A stretch of DNA of 64,000 bases from Lineus longissimus (Eukaryota > Nemertea > Pilidiophora > Heteronemertea > Lineidae): NCBI RefSeq assembly GCF_910592395.1, contig NC_088315.1, positions 13,437,808 through 13,501,807 on the forward strand, in the 5' to 3' direction. The position numbers and the translations under genes are program-made. Positions 12,426 through 23,340 of this stretch are shown here, piece after piece. A model generated the notes under the pieces. The model was not told the DNA's origin. It made no database searches and was given only the letters and a program-made list of their open reading frames with translations. The first letter of the stretch is position 1, and the number at the start of each line of letters is the position of its first letter.

Positions 12426-12555
12426 GTCGCTCTCTAGTGAGTTCAACCGAGCTGCCGTGTCCAGGAGCAGCCACACTGGCCAACCCCGTTTCTGTTGAAT
12501 ACAGCTGTGAATGGGAGCTCCCCATTGCCATCGGTAGCTTCAACCATATGGACGT
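12426..12555 (+). CDS. Exon 3 of large FN3-like repeat protein
   Basis: The acceptor is CGTCATTCCAG and the donor is GTAAGT. Two bases complete the split codon from exon 2 (G+GT, glycine), then 42 codons and a trailing GT follow (phase 1 in, phase 2 out). The peptide includes ELPCPGAATLANPVSVEYSC and ends in a hydrophobic IAIGSF segment. It has two cysteines (CPG and YSCEW), typical of extracellular modules. Only this frame is open through the exon. Confidence 0.85.
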
Positions 12556-12815
12556 GTAAGTGATAATTTTCTTTTCTTTCTAATAATATTTGTAATAAAG
12601 AGTGATGTGTCTTTGCTTTAGGCCATGTTTACATCGGGTTCACGGTGTGAAATGTCACATTTCGCGTGTCGCATGTCACTTGTCGCGAGCATGATCCTTC
12701 ATTGCATGTTTGAAAACATTACGTGACATCGAAGAAGGGTAGAAATAAATCAGTCTCACCTATGTAGCCGCTCTTTTGAAATAACGTGTATGCTCTGCAG
12801 GTCACAAGCAATGTG

Positions 12816-14160
12816 TCACCCACTCTTTGGGCATGTTGGGTGCTTGTTAGTTAGAAAACTTCGATGTAAAAATCCTACTTTATAAGTTAGAGGATGTGGG
12901 GGGGGGGGATGAACAGCGCTATTTAAAGGCAGCAACCGTGTATATGCAGTTGTGCAACGGTCGATTAAAGCTCTGGCAGACTCCCCTGTTAAGGTATTTG
13001 CTTTGCCTTGGCTTGCCTTTAACAACAGGGGAGTAGCGACTCTGGCAGGTGCCTTGGTCCTCTCCCCTCTAGCATCTCAAGTAGATTTTCCATGGTCCTT
13101 TGGGTGACCTGGCTCATGTGTCTTCCTTTGCCGACCCCGGAGTTGACTTCGCCCCACGCAATTTCTCTACCTAAACGTCTCTGCTTTGCCCATGACGGTG
13201 GCTGCTCCGGGATCCACTTGCAAGGACCGGCTTTTATCAGCAATGGTCTGCTCCAAGTCTGCAGGAGTCTTTACGGGGTTGCCGAAAGGTTCCGCTCCCC
13301 CAGCCAACTTGTCCGGCCGCTCACTGAGTTCGATACCAGCGTGTTCTGGGATGTAAGTAGTTTCAATCCTGGCCGGGTTCTGCAAGATGATTGGGATCCA
13401 TGTGCTCAGTACCATCCTATTCTGCAACATGCTAACCAAGCTCAGTGAGTCAGTAAGGATCAGTGCATGGTCCTGTTCATTGGTGTTCTGAGACAACCAT
13501 ACAGGGCATCCTGTAGTGCCTCTCCTTCAGCCCGAGGACATCCTTCCATGTCTGCCCGTTGACCATTCCAATCTGGTTTTGCCGTCTTTCCATACTGTCT
13601 CGCCCCAGGCAGTGACCTCATATCTGATCGATTCATCCGTCGCAATCGCGATAGTTGGTGCCCTCTCATAGATGTACAGTACTCGCGTACCATGGCACTG
13701 TTCAGGTCTTTAATCCTGTCCCTCCATTGACGAGATGATGGTGGTGTCAATAGGGTGCTTGTACCACTCAACCCAACCATCCCATCTGATGTCGTCGATC
13801 GGGCAGATTTCCTCGATTCTTTCGCGCGCATTATAGCACACCAACGACTTCACTGTAGAGAGTTGGTGTGGTGTCCGTTCGTCTTCTCTGTCGATGAGTT
13901 CTGCTTGCCGGGAAAGACTTCCTGTGTTGATTGCATTCAGAAGGGCTTTTGCTCCCAGTATGATCTGCCTCTCTATGACTGTTGGTATCCCTAGCCAGTG
14001 GCGAAGAGCGTCATTTGCATTCCTGCGTGTGCTGCCTGCAACGATTCTCATGGCCTGGTTCTCGACACGCTGCAGTTGTTCCACTGCCCTGTGGGATGCA
14101 CATCTAGCTATGTGTAGCCCGTAGTCGGCCCTACTGCACGTAGTGGCCTTCATCGATTTC
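12816..14160 (-). pseudogene. Degenerate non-LTR retrotransposon: RT thumb plus RNase H
   Basis: Read on the minus strand, 14153 to 13710 gives RADYGLHIA, then LQRVENQAMRIVAG and NDALRHWLGIPTV. This is the RT-thumb region of R1/I/Jockey-type LINEs (compare LQ-x-VQN-x-A-LR and LGIPTL in the family). Further on, 13496 to 13167 gives ILTDSLSLVSMLQN and YIPEHAGIELSERPDKLAG, the D-S and H-x-G-x-x-x-N/S-E-x-x-D-x-L-A motifs of RNase H. The reading frame is broken several times, so it is dead. The endonuclease and RT catalytic core are absent, indicating 5' truncation near 14160. Confidence 0.85.
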
Positions 14161-15299
14161 AGTTCACTGCGACGACCTTGGGTGTTGAGATTCCCTTGAG
14201 GGCATTCATGTTCATTCTTGAATTCAGCACTACCCGGAGACCTGTTGCTTGCTTTACCAATGGCACTCCCTTATTTAATCGACTCTATTCTGCTGCCTAG
14301 AAATATTTTTAGGCACAGTGTCGTTAGATTTTTTGACCTCACGAAAAAAATCAACAACGCAGACTTCGACGCGACAGTGACTTCGAATAGGCGTCAAACC
14401 GAGAGGTGCGTCATATTTCCAAATGTACCTATATACCGACGACTGTTTCTATAATCGCTACATTTAGTCTGTAAACATAGCATTTCTGGGAAGCTGACAA
14501 TCCATATATTGATATTAGCAGTAGTTCAAAATCTATTTATGTCTACCACCTCCTCAACCGCTTGATGGAATCTCCTAATTTTTCATATATGTACAGTCCT
14601 ACCAGAAGTAAATGTCCACAGGTTTTTTTCAATATCACAGAGATAGAATAAGATAATTGAATGCGGTTTTCGGCAGAGAATGGTATATCTAGTTGGTTAT
14701 GTATCTGATGTATTTCGACTGGCTAATCCTCTCTCTTCATTATGTAACAGGAAATTCAAAAAATGACCAAAAAGTGACTTTTTATTTTATCTTATTTTCG
14801 TTCTTTTTCACATGTATGGGTGCAACAAAGGTTTTTTTGCTTTCATTAGTAGAAAATTCCTGCTAAATTCTTTCATTTTGAAGATTAGTTTTAGCTCGCT
14901 ACAGGTGTTTGTTTTTTCTGACAGCTGGTGACCTTTGAGAACAACCCACAAAGTCAGCAACGCAGTCTGTCAGGGTCTTTATGGCCAGCTCAGCTCGTAC
15001 ATGACGGATTGGGGGTCTTTATCAAAGGTTATGGAAGAGATTAAAAAAATTACATAAAAATCCTAAGCAAAAATGTGCATTTGTCATGACGATCGAACAC
15101 ACGCACTCTATGGAATTGCAAGTGCCAAAAAATTATGGTGATAAAACACAGTTCATGGGCTCATTTGAATTTTTGAAAAGGCACATGAAATTTAAAAAAA
15201 AAGATTTTTGGACCTTTTTGGAAATGTTTGTTACATGATAAAGGGATGGAATTAGATGCATCCAAATACAACAGATATACGACCAACTAAATTTATCAT

Positions 15300-16385
15300 A
15301 TTGTGCTGAAATACAGTTCTGAGCATTACTCGTGCCCCCCTTCACATTGACTGGCTGCTCAGAGAGTAGGGTCCCATTGGCGTCTTCAACACAACTTAGC
15401 CGGCCTGACTTCTGCTGGGTGAACTCCTTCATGATGTCGTAGGATACTTTGGTGTTGTTTGCAGATTTGACTGGATGCTGTCACATTTCTGTTGGATCCA
15501 GGTCTCCTTTGCCTTGCCCACCTCTTTTTTTACATCCTTGTAGATGGCTTGTTGGTAGTTTGTCTCTCATCCAACTTTTGGAGGATCGAGTATGTTACCC
15601 AGACTTTCTGTTTCCTCGGACGTATTTTCATGAGGGTCATGTTGGCCGCCCTGAGCAGGTTTTTGTCACTTGAAGTCTTCTGGTTCCAGCTGCAGCGTCA
15701 GCAACGGTGTAAAATCGGCCACCAATCTCGACTTGGTACTGGCCTAGGATGCTGCTGTCCTTGAGTTTATCGAGGTCGTAGCTTACTCTTTTGCTCTGCT
15801 TCTTCTCGATGTTCTTAAGGTGAATGGCCAGTGCAATCATCACAAGGTCGTGGTCGCTGGCCATGCCGCATCAGCTACTGGGAAAGTATGAGCTTTGGCG
15901 AGGTTAATGCTCCTCTGGAATCAGTTATCAACCATGATGTTGTGAGTTCTGCCATTTGGAGAATGCCATGTTGCTTTACGACTCAGCTTCCCAGTTTGGA
16001 ATGTGTTGCAAATCATTACCTCATGGAACTGTACGAATTCGAGTAGCTGCAAGCCTCTAGCTGCCAGTTGTTATCATCAGTACAGGCTGTCTTTCCAATC
16101 GTGCCTTATCACTGGTCGTATGCATCTGGACCAATTTTCGCATTTCCATTCGCCCATCAGAAGGCGGATACCCTGCTTTAGGAGCCTTTGCAGTGTTGCT
16201 GTGACTGCATCATAGAAGCAGTTCATCTGGTTGTAAGATGCGTCTGTGGTTGGAGCATAGATCTGCATGATTGAGAGGTTGAAGTGTCTGGCACTTGAGA
16301 TTGGTAGGCATTCCCTCATTGCACCTGCTGTATCCTTGTGAATTAGGAAGGCTGTCCCGCTTGCATTTCGCTCACTGGTAAGGAC
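15300..16385 (-). pseudogene. RTE-like LINE fragment, endonuclease to start of RT
   Basis: On the minus strand the endonuclease part reads GTAFLIHKDTAGAMRECLPI, then IMQIYAPTTDASYN and LLMGEW. The last of these is the usual MGD-x-N catalytic site with D changed to E. SDHDLVMIALAIHLK and an IGGRF segment follow, then KEFTQQKSGRLSCVEDANG. This order is characteristic of RTE/BovB-type elements, annotated in many genomes as craniofacial development protein 2-like. Frameshifts separate the blocks. The first residues of the open frame above 16385 lie inside an inverted-repeat arm and do not belong to the LINE. Confidence 0.85.
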
Positions 16386-16394
16386 AGAAATCTT

Positions 16395-16500
16395 GGAAAG
16401 GACAAATCCAACATGGTGAAAGAAGGGGTGTATTAGCATAAAACTAGGCCTTTGTCATAAAATACACAAAAACTAAAACAAATATAGCATAATTAATTAA
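16395..16500 (+). repeat. Left arm of a distant inverted repeat
   Basis: The segment around CATGGTGAAAG, ACTAGGCCTTTGTC and AAAATACACAAAAACTAAAA is matched in reverse complement at about 20044-20150. The ~105-bp arms contain small indels. They enclose 3.5 kb of nested repeats, suggesting either the TIRs of a composite element or two inverted copies of one repeat. Confidence 0.7.
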
Positions 16501-16539
16501 ACAATTTATTTTCACGGAATAATATAATGATCTGTTATC

Positions 16540-17370
16540 AACACTTCTTCAAATTAGTGAACAATTCACTCCATTTTAAAACTTTTTTGGGCAGGAATTG
16601 CATAAAAATAGTAGCAACAGTTTGTTCTAAGAGACAATTTGTAGATTTTGCAAGATTGATTGAATAAACAATAATTACTGGATCCACTCACCAATAGGAT
16701 CCCAAGCCCGACGATACCCGATTTGTACCACTATTGATCAAAAGGTGTTGGTCGAGTCTAAACAGCCAAACACAATAGTAGGCCTTTCGCAGCCATAAAA
16801 GCGGTGGGATATCTATTTTAGGGCTAACAATGTAATCGTCATGTACAGTCATGACTCTACAGCGGAATTTTTCATATTACAATTAAAGACCAATTGGAAG
16901 AAACGAAGACAAGATATCCCACCCCTTGTATGGCTGCGAAAGGCATGCTTGTTTTTAGGCTCTACCCAGCAGGTAGTAGAACTCGGGTATTGTCGGGCTT
17001 GGGATCTTATTGGTGAATGGATCCAGTATGCATCAAAAGGAAACTGATCGAGTAAAAAACATTTGTTTATCCTAAAATCATATTGAGCAGGGTAAGCAAA
17101 CTTGACAAAATACGGTGTAATTGGGGACTGCAGGGATAACAATGAGTTCAAATTGACATTTTGTCATGTTTAATTACCCTGCTCGATATATTCAATTAAG
17201 ATAAATATATGCTTTCTACTCAGTTTCCTTTTGATCCATAACCGTAATCCTTGCAAAATCTTCAAAGTGTCCCTTAGAACAAACTGTTGTTACTTTTTAT
17301 GCAATTCCTTAAAAAAGAATTCTCACAGGCTTCACTGAATTGTTCACTAATTTGAAGAAGTCTTGACACC
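16540..17370. repeat. Large imperfect fold-back with a nested smaller palindrome
   Basis: 16546-16660 pairs with 17230-17358 (CTTCAAATTAGTGAACAATTC against its reverse complement). 16690-16813 pairs with 16910-17030 (ACCAATA-GATCCCAAGCCCGAC and GGTGGGATATCT blocks). The right arm carries an extra, independent palindrome at about 17034-17238, whose arms share ATCAAAAGGAAACTGA and GAGCAGGGTAA in inverted orientation. No coding sequence is seen. It looks like a fold-back MITE interrupted by a second MITE. Confidence 0.75.
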
Positions 17371-18074
17371 ACGTGGGCTGAGGACTAACTGGTTGAATGT
17401 CCACAAAGCATGAAATGGAGAACAAGAGGCCCAAGGACCTGGCACTCAGCTGAAATACATGGGTACAATGTACAAAACATGGAAAGTACCTGGTAGATCT
17501 CTTTCAACCTCAATTTTGTTAACATATCGTTATGCCTTTATCACCCATGTATACCAAAGAATGGCAAAACGTGCCACTTATTAGTGAAATTTAAGAGCAA
17601 GAGCCCTATAACCTTGTAAAATTGAAAACCTGGGTGATATGTTTTTTGTGATGGAGACTTATTTATTAGATACACCAACCATTTAGTCACTCTAGCTCCA
17701 CCCAAATGGTTAATATGGCAAAATATGATTTCCAAGATGGCAACTTGCCAAAATTAAAAAAAGAAGAAGAAGAAAATGTATGATACAAGTGAAAAAAGAA
17801 AAATTGGCCCTGAAGAGGGATGGAATCCAACTCCTTAAAGGCCATATATCAAGGTTTGAAAACATGCTTGATACTCATGAAATATGTTGAGGGTTAAAAA
17901 AACAAGATCCCAGACATTAAAAAAATTCTAATAATAAAGTCATTATTTAGTTATTTCAATTTTCAATTTTAAACTATTTGAATTTCCCACCACACACAAC
18001 TTTAGATTAGTTCCACATGTGGCCGCTAGGGATTTTTTTGATGACGTAGATCAGGTCAGTCAGAACAAAGCAAG

Positions 18075-18227
18075 ATGGCTTCCGCATACAGTTCAGAGAG
18101 TGAGAGCAGTGAATTTGAGGATGTTTTGGTCGATACAGAAGGATATTTAAACGTTGAGCCGTACATGTTCGAGCCATTAATATCACTAGATCATAATGAG
18201 AGTGATCATTCGGACGAAAGTGATTAG
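18075..18227 (+). CDS. Acidic 50-residue peptide within the TTAA element
   Basis: The frame opens at the ATG in AAGATGGCTTCC and closes with TAG. The product is strongly acidic and serine-rich, with SSESESSEFED near the N-terminus, NVEPYMFEP at residues 26-34 and SDHSDESD at the C-terminus. Acidic N-termini with a P-Y-x-F-E-P motif are common in animal proteins carrying the P2X7 ballast-like cysteine domain, some of which are transposon-encoded. That domain itself is not seen here, so this is at most a first exon or a remnant. The function is unknown. Confidence 0.45.
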   Translation: MASAYSSESESSEFEDVLVDTEGYLNVEPYMFEPLISLDHNESDHSDESD

Positions 18228-18619
18228 AATTTGTGGTTAATCAATTTGCATGGCAGACCTGCGATATAGCAAAGAAGACATTGATAGACGGTTGCAGATG
18301 CATAACATGTATGATTTTGAACAGACTAATGTTGCACAATATTGTTTCGCCTCGTCAGTGTTGTATCGCCAGTTATGTCATGACGCTGAACTACTATTGA
18401 AAAGTGACGGTATTATGCACAATCATCTTGACGTGACGATATAATGCCGTGCAACGTTAGATAGGCCTAGATGTCAGATGACAATAATCTGTCATTGACA
18501 GTGGCTGTCACTGACACTGACCTGTGTCGCTGTCACCTTGCTATGGCTGGAACACAAGAAGACACTATGCGGTATCACAGGCCCCAATAGGGCCTACACA
18601 TTATGTATAACAACCGACC

Positions 18620-18925
18620 TCAGCAGCCTCGGGCATTAAATGCAACTGACATGGTTGGAACAGCTGTTTTTAACAAGTGGCATTTAATATTCAGTTGGAT
18701 GCAGATATCCGGCTTCATGTGATAATCCGTATCGATAAAGTGATCACTGCAAAGTTTGGCCGAAGGCCCAGGCTTCCAACACTCCAAACGTTTGCACTTC
18801 CGAATCCACAGCTTCCTCCTCTCTCGTTCAACTGGCTTTGGAAATTCATGAAAATGGGTCCCATCCGTCATTCGATTGTTCTTTGTGCTATCCTTGACAC
18901 AATTCGGAGCCACACAATACACCAT
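18620..18925 (-). CDS. THAP-domain protein fragment, transposon-encoded
   Basis: The 101-residue minus-strand frame starts MVYCVAPNC and contains the whole THAP signature. Zinc ligands are Cys4, Cys9, Cys59 and His62 (the C-x-x-H in LCSDHF). The domain also has FHEFPK with the conserved proline at 29, Trp40 in RKLWIRK, and the closing AVPT motif near residue 88. THAP domains bind DNA sequence-specifically and act as the DNA-binding part of P and Kolobok transposases. Nothing after the domain resembles a catalytic core, and the frame stops soon after. It is intact over the domain, so it may be young or under selection. Confidence 0.8.
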   Translation of the reverse strand: MVYCVAPNCVKDSTKNNRMTDGTHFHEFPKPVERERRKLWIRKCKRLECWKPGPSAKLCSDHFIDTDYHMKPDICIQLNIKCHLLKTAVPTMSVAFNARGC

Positions 18926-20043
18926 AGTGAATGAAACACATTACTTCCAGGTGTGCATAATTAATTAAGGCCCTCCTGCTTTTATGATTGCATGACATGT
19001 ACAGATGACCTGATCTACATCACAACTTTTGCTGAACCCGCCGCCTGGCTCTAACAAGCCAGTTGCTAGCCTGATTAGGTAATCAAGTTGTCAAACACAT
19101 AATTGGCTATATCTTCAAAATGGATGGAGCTAATTGCATTTGGTTTTTCTGTATTGTATAAAGTGTTAGGTACACTTTTGAAATCGTCTTACAGCAGAAA
19201 ATGGCAAAAAACCTTGATATATGGCCTTTAAGAGTCATACAAGAGCGGGAAATTCAAATCAAGTAAAAACTAGGTCAACACATATTTTTTTCTCCGTAAC
19301 GCCAACTGGTAGTGGGCCTATCGATCAAAACTATTCCAATTTCATATCAAATCCTACTTGCATGCAGACTTCTTAAACTTTATTTCAAGCCTCTATCCCT
19401 TGGAATAAACCAACAAAAAATGGTTTGTAATTTCTGCCTGTAACCCCCGGTGAGAAGAATTTAAGTCGAACCGTGCTAAATTTTCGGTCGGGGGCATTTC
19501 CTCATGACCAGATTTGAAGTGCCTAGGTCATACGCCTACAAGTGTGCCCCATGTTGACGGATGGAGGGACAGACGCCATTCTGAATAGTTATTTTACCAG
19601 CTCTGCTGACTTTCGTCAGCTGAGCTAAAAAAAACTGTCAAGAAATACAATAAACTACATCTTTATCATCAAATGAGAGGAGTTACTAAAATCTAAAGAT
19701 CTCAGATGCCAAAAATTTACAAAGATCAATGTGAAAGACCCTTTTCAATATCATTAGGGTCCATGTCCAAAGACATTTAAGTTATTTTTTTTAATTTGAT
19801 TTTGATATCACAAAGTTCTATATGCAGTGTCATTTGATATGGATCCAAATCTCTGATTGGACGAAGTGGACATACATGCAGAACCTTATATTCGAAGAGG
19901 GAGTTGAAATTTAAACAAAGTCCTTTGTGATTTCAGTGATTTTCTACTAACTCCCTCTTTACATTGATTTAAGACAGAGACAGGTTTGATTTTACCAAAT
20001 GTGGACATAGAACCAGTTAATCTTTAGTGTGAAAATAATTAGT

Positions 20044-20150
20044 TTAATTAACCAGGCTATATTAATTTTGTTTTAGTTTTTGTGTATTCTATGGCAAAGG
20101 CCTAGTTTCACCTTGCTGGATTTTCTCATTATCCAATTTAGAGCATTCTA
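20044..20150 (-). repeat. Right arm of the distant inverted repeat
   Basis: This is the reverse-complement partner of 16395-16500, sharing TTTTAGTTTTTGTGTATT, GGCAAAGGCCTAGTTT and a TTTCACCTTGCTGGATTT segment. Together the arms bracket the fold-back, hairpin repeat C and the THAP element. Confidence 0.7.
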
Positions 20151-20585
20151 GCATGACACACCATTGGTCCTCAAGAGTTTGACCGTATGAATGCCTAAAT
20201 ATTAAAATGTTTATGACACAGTAGCAGTTCCTGTGTTCCTCTGATGGTCCTGTTCAGTGGATCTAATAACATTTAGATGGTTTACTGATTTAGGAAGATC
20301 ACAGATAAATCACGGGTATTTCAGATTTTTCACGAATAATCCAGAAAAATCACGGAAGAAAAAATCCTCGATTTTTGTGGTTACCAGTGGCATGAATTGC
20401 CACCTGCTGAAGAACTGGTTTCCTTCGGGTGTTCTTGAGTCCCCTAACTGTTCACAATATTTTACCTCGCTGTTAGAGACGCCATACCTTCATTTTCAGT
20501 TGTAAACTCGTCAAAAATATCTGGCCAAAATATCATGATTTTTCTTTCACCGATATTGCAAATTTGTTGCGTAATGTCGTTCCAG

Positions 20586-20772
20586 GATCGACGTGAACTT
20601 TCTGACAGAGAATGGAGCTTGGGCGGACATAAAGGATTGGGACACTAATGGCGGCTGGAGGAAGTACCACGCGGGCAAGAGTTTCGACCAAAGCTTCACC
20701 ATTACTTTCGATTATGTGCTAGCTTATTCGAACAGTGGAAGTTTTCTCGAAGTCGGTGATCTTTATCATGAT
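20586..20772 (+). CDS. Exon 4 of large FN3-like repeat protein
   Basis: The acceptor is ATGTCGTTCCAG and the donor is GTAAGT. The first G completes GT from exon 3 (valine), then 62 codons run to the donor (phase 2 in, phase 0 out). Key segments are IDVNFLTENGAWADIKDWD, GGWRKYHAGKSFD and ITFDYVLAYSNSGSFLEVGD. The several tryptophans and alternating hydrophobic residues suggest beta strands of an extracellular module. The frame is open only in the coding phase, and the codon composition differs clearly from the AT-rich intron around it. Confidence 0.92.
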
Positions 20773-20945
20773 GTAAGTGAAACAAAAAATGTTTTCAATA
20801 AAATCTGATTAAGGTTTGCATTGAGATAGGGGATGGTTATCTCTTTTACTGCCGCTTGAATGCAGTTTTACATACGTATACCACTCAAAGCAAATCAAAT
20901 AAAATAGTTCAAGCTGATTGCTCAAATATACATTCCTGGGTTATT

Positions 20946-21022
20946 TCGAGCCGGGCACTCGGGATTGTTCTTGAAGTGCATTTGGATCTTCTTGAACAAA
21001 TTTCCCCCAGTGCCCGACTCGA
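20946..21022. repeat. Short inverted repeat
   Basis: CGAGCCGGGCACTCGGG with TTGTTCTTGAA pairs with TTCTTGAACAA and the reverse-complement CAGTGCCCGACTCG. A related GAGTGCTCGGCTTCG segment lies at about 24985-25005. It is probably a worn MITE. Confidence 0.55.
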
Positions 21023-21516
21023 AAGTGAGACATTCTCTACAGGCACTGCAGTTGGCCTAAGTACGCTTTGAGTGAAAGCATCGAGCGACCAGCAGACAAA
21101 ATATCCGGTCGGTAGCATCCAGCCACGACTCTACTACCCGCCACCGCAAGGCGTTCATCTACAATATTGTATGCAAATGACCAATGACCTACTAGTAGCT
21201 TTTAGAATAACGCCATCTGGTCTGAATTCAAGATGGTCTCGAAATACATTCTAACATGTTTCGTTTACCGAGATTGATGTGGTGATTCAATTAATGACGA
21301 ATCTAAAATTTGGAAATGAAATTGATAGAGAAATCGCAGATTATACGCGTCAACATCGGCGAACGAATTTCATTAGAATGACTGCATTTGGAGACAAATA
21401 TGATAATAAATCGAAAACAAATAGAGCGATTTGTTGGCGTTGGTTATTTATAGCTACAAATAGTTCGGTCAATTTATCTTTGAACTATTTCGTACATGAA
21501 AACCTTATTAATAATA

Positions 21517-22612
21517 AATGATGATAATAAAAGTGCTTATACAGCGCACTACGTTTCAGTGAAACCTCAGTGCGCTTTACAATATGGAACATTATTGATT
21601 TTGAAACATTTTTAAAACCACATTTAAAAGGATTTAAAAAGGTGGGTTTTAACCGCGACCTTGAAGCTGTCCACCGAACCAGCACACCTTATGTGTGGGG
21701 GCAGATCGTTCCACAGAAGGGGAGCAGCGACTGAGTACGCCCTAGCACCGTAGAACTGTGTTTTGTAACGAGGAGGAACGATCAGCCCCATTAACGAGGA
21801 ACGTAAAGTTCGTGCTGGCTGGTGGACAACCAAAAGGTCGCGAAGGTATTTTGGTGCAAGTCCATTAAAACATTTGTATGCTTAGAGCAGAAATTTAAAA
21901 ACACATCTTTGTTTGACTGGCAGCCAGTGGAGCATCTTTAAAACCGGGGTGATGTGGTCATACTTCCTGACACGCACAACAAGCCTAGCAGCTGAGTTTT
22001 GGATTAACTGTAGTCTATTGATGTGTGCGTCAGAAAGGCGGAACAGCAAGCTGTTACAATAGTCCAGTCGAGATGTTATAAAAGCATGGACTAGCTGTTC
22101 GACTGACTGTTGGTCGAGTAGGTGACGAATACGACCGATTCGCCAGATGGCAAAAGAAGCTGCCTTTCAGACATTGTTAACACGGTCTCTCATTGAGAGG
22201 GTCTGGTCAAGAGTAAAACCAAGGTACTTTACAGATGGTTTTGACTGGACTGCTGTTTCCTCGATATTGACAATGAGCGGTGTTTTGCTCTGGTTTGACC
22301 GACGAAAACGAGATATTAGATGTAGGATATCTGTCTTTGGATCGTTACATTTGAGCTTATTTTCCTTTAGCCACGCTCGACTTTCTTTTACACATTCTTC
22401 TAAGGATCTTACAGTATCGGGGTGATCTCCTGGCTTCAGTGTAGCGAATACCTGATTGTCGTCAGCATAGGACATGAAACCATGCATCACAATAATGTCA
22501 TCTAGGGGAGGCTTTATCGATACAGAGAGGAGGCCAGACATTGAGTCGCTTTCGGACGTAACCGTCCGGATATTTTTTGTACTGATCTTCGCATTCACTT
22601 TAAGTGTACTCT
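21517..22612 (-). pseudogene. CR1/L2-type LINE fragment, RT palm to C-terminus
   Basis: On the minus strand the RT catalytic motif MSYADDNQVFATL appears near 22460. AWLKENKLKCNDPKTDILHL, VKYLGFTLDQTLSM and, across a frame change, a thumb region follow (ITSRLDYCNSLLFRLSD-type, then HWLPVK). Near 21830-21624 it ends with YSVAAPLLWNDLPPHIR and FKVAVKTHLFKSF. The 3' UTR carries GTGCGCTGTATAAGCACTTT and an ATT/ATC-rich tail at about 21517-21535, as in CR1/L2-like LINEs. It is 5' truncated at about 22612 and frameshifted. Confidence 0.9.
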
Positions 22613-22615
22613 ACG

Positions 22616-23018
22616 GCGTCGTTTTCGAGTAATGCACTGTGGGTCTCAAAATACAATGTCGAATATCGAAATTCACAAACCAAATATGTAAGAAATTATT
22701 TTGAGACCAACTTGTGATATATTAGCGTTGATTATTTCTTAATATACAAATAGTTTGGTCAATCTATCTATCATTTTTCATTTTTAGCTCACCTCATTTT
22801 TAGCTCAGCTCATTTTTAGCTCACCTCTTAGCAGCGTCGTTTTCGAGTAGTGCACTGTGGGTCTCAAAATACAATGTCGAATATCGAAATTCACAAACCA
22901 AATATGTAAGAAATTATTTTGAGACCAACTTGTGATATATTAGCGTTGATTATTTCTTAATATACAAATAGTTTGGTCAATCTATCTATCATTTTTCATT
23001 TTTAGCTCACCTCTTAGC
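22616..23018 (+). repeat. Tandem duplication, 218-bp period
   Basis: GCGTCGTTTTCGAGTA begins at 22616 and again at 22834. About 180 bases that follow are almost identical, through GGTCTCAAAATACAATGTCG and GAGACCAACTTGTGATATAT to TTTGGTCAATCTATC. Each copy ends in CATTTTTAGCTCACCTC, the start of the hairpin-ended repeat, so the first unit carries an abortive start and the second leads into copy A. Confidence 0.9.
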
Positions 23019-23340
23019 AGAGGTGAGCTTATCCCATACCGTGGCGTCCGTCGTCTGTCGTCGTCGTCGTCGTCCGTCGTCCGTTAGCAGGGCACGTTTC
23101 GTAACTGTTAGAGCTATTGAGTTGAAACTTGGTACACATGTACCCTTATGTAATGACACCTTGGAGACCAAGTTTCGGTCTGATTCGTTTCATGGTTTGG
23201 CCACCAGGGGGCCAAACGTTAAAAGTGAAAATATGCAATATCTCCCTTAATAGTAGTCGGGAAATTTTGAAAAAAATATGGTAGGTACTTCTAGCAAAGG
23301 TGCATCATATATCCTCCGGGTTTTTGATTTGACCTCCTTT

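Larger units (their letters stand above)
17835..19231. mobile_element. Kolobok-like TTAA element with THAP domain, 1389 bp
   Basis: TTAA at 17835-17838 is followed by AGGCCATATATCAAGGTTT. The reverse complement ends at 19227 and is followed by TTAA. These are near-perfect TIRs of about 19 bp with a 4-bp TTAA target duplication. The interior encodes a complete THAP domain on the minus strand and an acidic 50-residue peptide on the plus strand. TTAA duplications plus a THAP DNA-binding domain are hallmarks of the Kolobok superfamily. No DDE transposase core is visible, so this copy is internally deleted. A related left end (AGGCCAATACTATC, with shared ATACTCATGAAATAT) occurs at 38012. Confidence 0.75.
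17421..19632 (-). mobile_element. Hairpin-ended repeat, copy C (interrupted)
   Basis: On the minus strand the 5' end is a hairpin beginning AGCTCAGCTGAC with GTCAGC and GAGCT as the return arm (19597-19626 on +), followed by GGCGTCTGTCCCTCCATCCG. The 3' end is CAGCTGAGTGCC then AGGTCCTTGGGCCTCTTGTT, a second hairpin (17421-17453). The architecture matches copies A, B and D: 5' AGCTCA hairpin, GTC-rich segment, 3' TGAGC plus GGCC hairpin. A TTAA-flanked element (17839-19227) interrupts it. Confidence 0.65.
12556..20585. other. Intron 3 (8 kb, mostly transposon-derived)
   Basis: This is the longest intron in the window. It contains a degenerate LINE with RNase H on the minus strand (about 12816-14160), an RTE-like LINE fragment on the minus strand (about 15300-16385), and a nested composite at 16395-20150. 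The composite is made of inverted repeats, a fold-back segment, a hairpin-ended repeat and a THAP-bearing TTAA element. Segments 14220-15130 and 20150-20580 show nothing I can assign. Confidence 0.7.

Noticed and set aside
18620-18925. THAP domain as an exon of a host gene
   Set aside because: It lies wholly inside a TTAA-flanked TIR element on the strand opposite the host gene, so a transposon origin is more likely.
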